From Phoebastria nigripes (Eukaryota; Chordata; Aves; Procellariiformes; Diomedeidae), in the NCBI GenBank assembly GCA_035582835.1, contig JAYKAV010000023.1, positions 956,357 to 1,020,356 of the forward strand: a stretch of DNA of 64,000 bases, in the 5' to 3' direction. The notes under the pieces are model-generated. The model did not search any database. It had not been told where the DNA came from and saw only the letters and a list, made by a program, of their open reading frames with translations. Made by a program: the position numbers and the translations under genes. Below are positions 61,701 through 64,000 of this stretch, piece after piece (the stretch's first letter is position 1; each line of letters opens with the position of its first letter).

Positions 61701-63217
61701 TGGTCCCCTCTGCTACTTCCAGTTGAAGTACACAAAGCTGAACTTAGCAATTAGATAAAAAAGTTGAGCTACTTTCTAATTTCCACACGTTCAAGTACAT
61801 TAAGCAATTAGCAGAAACATTTTGTGGATTAGCTTTTGCAAGCCCTGCTAGAGGGGCCTCATGTCCTTCGCCTTGCTGCAACTGCACGCTGATGAGCTAA
61901 CACACAGGTTAAACCTGCACAGCCCCATGCCATTTGCTGCAAAACACTTTGCACGTGGTAGTAGGGTCTCTTCTATTAACTCTGAATGGTTTCAACATCT
62001 ATAAGTTATTTGTTTGATAGAGGGCAATAAAGAAAGGTGAAAAGGGCTGTCCCTTTGACCCACAGTGTAGTGCTCTGCAGCAGCACGCAGTAGCCTCGGG
62101 CGGTTTTTATGCCCGGGATTAACAGGGATTGGGAACGATGCAGAAGCAGCATGCTGAATCAAGGGTNGGAAATCGCTTTGCAGGGCAATTCCTCTGGTAA
62201 GATTCAAAAACGATGATGACTTCCAAGTACAAACAAACACCCTAATGCCCTATATTCAGAATTTGTTTATTTAATCTCAATTTTTTTACAGTAAATGGTG
62301 CAGCTCAGAGCTTGTTTGGATGAGCTGACAACACTGCATTTCATGGCACAAAGGTTTGGCTGCAAGTAACAAAGCTATCAGAAAACTTGGGAGAAGTGAA
62401 TGCCAATAAGTTTGTTAAACTTTGACAGCAAACGAGAGAAAAAAGAGAACTTGTTTTCAATCAGAGACATTGCGTCATGCCCTTTTCCCCTTATTAGGGA
62501 AGGCAATGAAGCATTTCTCTTTATGCTGAACTTACTCCTGGTAGTTGTGGATACAATCAGTTTCAAATATGTATTCTGTTTAAAAATCTTTATCTTCCAG
62601 CTACATATTGAACTTTGATGAAAAAAAGATTCTCTTGGATCCATGCTCAGTCAGACGGATTTCTACCTCTGGGTTTATTTTTTGCCTCATGTTCATTTTG
62701 GCCTCATGAAGGATTCAGTATTAAGGAGAGTGAAACATTTCTTTTCCTGCAAAGTCCACTCCTTGTAAAAGCAGCATGCCTCTTTTTTTCCTTATCCTTG
62801 ATTCTCTGTCCCTTTGGTCCATTTCTTCTCCACAGTCTTCAGGCACCATAAAAGCCACAATTCTCTTTTCCCTAGGTTTCTAATAATTCTCTCTTACTTG
62901 TTTCTACAGTCTCTCTCTTATTCCCTTTAAGAAAATTGCCAACACTCTACAAACTGCATAATGAATAATCATTATGTGTTTTATTGCACACTTAAGCATG
63001 AGTAAGCACACTCATGAACTATCTAAGTTTGATTGTGAATGAAGATTTACACTTAACCTTGCCTCAGACACATAGGAGCGTTAAGAATATCAGCAATATC
63101 TGTGACAGACAGAAATGTCTCCAAGTTTTCTGCAATAAGCAAGAAAATCCCATCTTGATTTGCTCTTCAGCAGTCTCAAGAATATGTCTGTGGAATAAAA
63201 GTATTTTTTTCTCTCAG
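46750..63217. other. Long region without a recognised gene
   Basis: About 16 kb with no recognisable coding sequence on either strand. It has several stop-poor GC-richer patches (about 53700-54020, 58080-58420 and 59985-60110) whose open frames match no family I know. T-rich runs occur near 52372-52387, and a short repeated AAATACACTAAATA lies at about 61592-61634. Genes expected nearby from human 4p16.1 (MRFAP1, BLOC1S4) were not found. Confidence 0.45.
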
Positions 63218-63317
63218 GTGAAGGACAGAGCTGCATAGTTCATCATGCCAAGCTAATGCATTTATGGTCCGAAAAGCTCTCCTCACCCCAGACTTCAGGC
63301 TTACAGTGGAATCCAAG
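63218..63317 (+). other. Candidate 100-nt exon of an unidentified gene
   Basis: Excellent flanking sites (TTTTTTTCTCTCAG acceptor, CCAAG|GTATGT donor) enclose 100 nt. One frame is open throughout. Another frame has an ATG at 63264 that reads MVRKALLTPDFRLTVESK and leaves in phase 0, so the exon might contain a start codon. No family was recognised. It could equally be a noncoding exon or a chance pair of sites. Confidence 0.3.
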
Positions 63318-63764
63318 GTATGTAATGATGATATGAACATGATATACTTTACTGTAACCTGTGCTTCAGGCAGCTGTTAATGCCAGTCTAGCTTTCTGTA
63401 GTCTGCAGCCAAAGGAAAGTTGTCTGCAGCATATGTATAGCTTCAGTCCCCAGCATACTTACTGTGAAGTCAATGGCATGCTGAAGTAGATGCCACAGAA
63501 CCAAAGAGCCATTTGTTAAAATTCAAGTCTCAGATGTTAACATATATTTGAGATCATTTCTCTGCCTAAGAACGAAATTAATTTCCTCCCTTCTAAATTA
63601 CTCTTGCAGTAGCGTCTAAAGTCTCACCCAAAGATCCAGAGACACATTGTACTAAACTTTACGGAAACACTGGGAAAGATGGTCCGGCTCCAAAGAGATA
63701 AAAGTCAAAGGTAGCAAAAAGGTCAAAACACATAAAGGAGAAACCAAGAAGTACAGTGGGAAGG

Positions 63765-63885
63765 GAAACAGAGAGATACACCGACCTTCCCGCAACTGCT
63801 GAGCAGATCAAGAACAGAAGGATTTGAACTCAGTCTGTTGGCTCCTACTCTAATCTTCTATTGTATGCTGCTGCTTCTGACAATC
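63765..63885 (-). mobile_element. MIR-like SINE remnant (antisense)
   Basis: The stretch with AGAAGGATTTGAACTCAG then TCTGTTGGCTCC resembles the reverse complement of the tRNA-derived MIR head (GGATTTGAACCCAG...GGCTCC). Upstream AGAGAGATACACCGACCTT also fits. The match was made from memory of the consensus. Confidence 0.45.
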
Positions 63886-64000
63886 TTGGTCAGGAGAGAG
63901 ATGCCTTACTATTTCAATATTGCCACAGATAATCTCTTTTTAAGTCACTCTTGTTGTGCAGACCCTCAAATTTTCAGCCCCAGTTTACACAAGTCATATG

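Overview
The window looks like chromosomal DNA from a sauropsid, most likely a bird. The basis is spliced genes with GT-AG introns, short introns (the last nine MAN2B2 exons fit in 7.4 kb), few visible interspersed repeats apart from faint MIR-like remnants, and the gene pair MAN2B2/S100P, which also lie close together on human 4p16.1. Scattered single N bases suggest a draft assembly. Species is not determined.

Layout. Bases 1-2196 are intronic to MAN2B2. Bases 2197-9636 (+) hold the last nine coding exons of MAN2B2, a lysosomal/secreted GH38 alpha-mannosidase; the catalytic N-terminal half lies upstream of the window. Bases 17063-25067 (+) hold a multi-exon gene I can assemble but not name: signal peptide, one V-type Ig domain with a CD28/TMIGD2-like FG loop, a transmembrane segment, and a cytoplasmic tail whose last exon is open in two frames. 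I recall no Ig gene at this position in mammals, and this is the main discovery candidate. Bases 35455-39333 (+) hold S100P, a two-exon, 95-residue EF-hand protein, complete. About 0.3 kb upstream of it is a near-perfect 65-bp inverted repeat with a 361-bp spacer. From about 39.5 to 64 kb I find no recognisable protein gene, only a well-formed candidate exon at 63218-63317, weak promoter-like and exon-like signals, simple repeats, a local direct duplication and MIR-like remnants.

The three genes share a strand, but nothing suggests that they work together: MAN2B2 trims glycans, S100P is a cytosolic calcium sensor, and the Ig gene is predicted to be a cell-surface receptor, probably of leukocytes (inferred from its architecture and an Ets/PU.1-like site before its first coding exon). 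All splice models were read by eye from sequence, with no transcript evidence.
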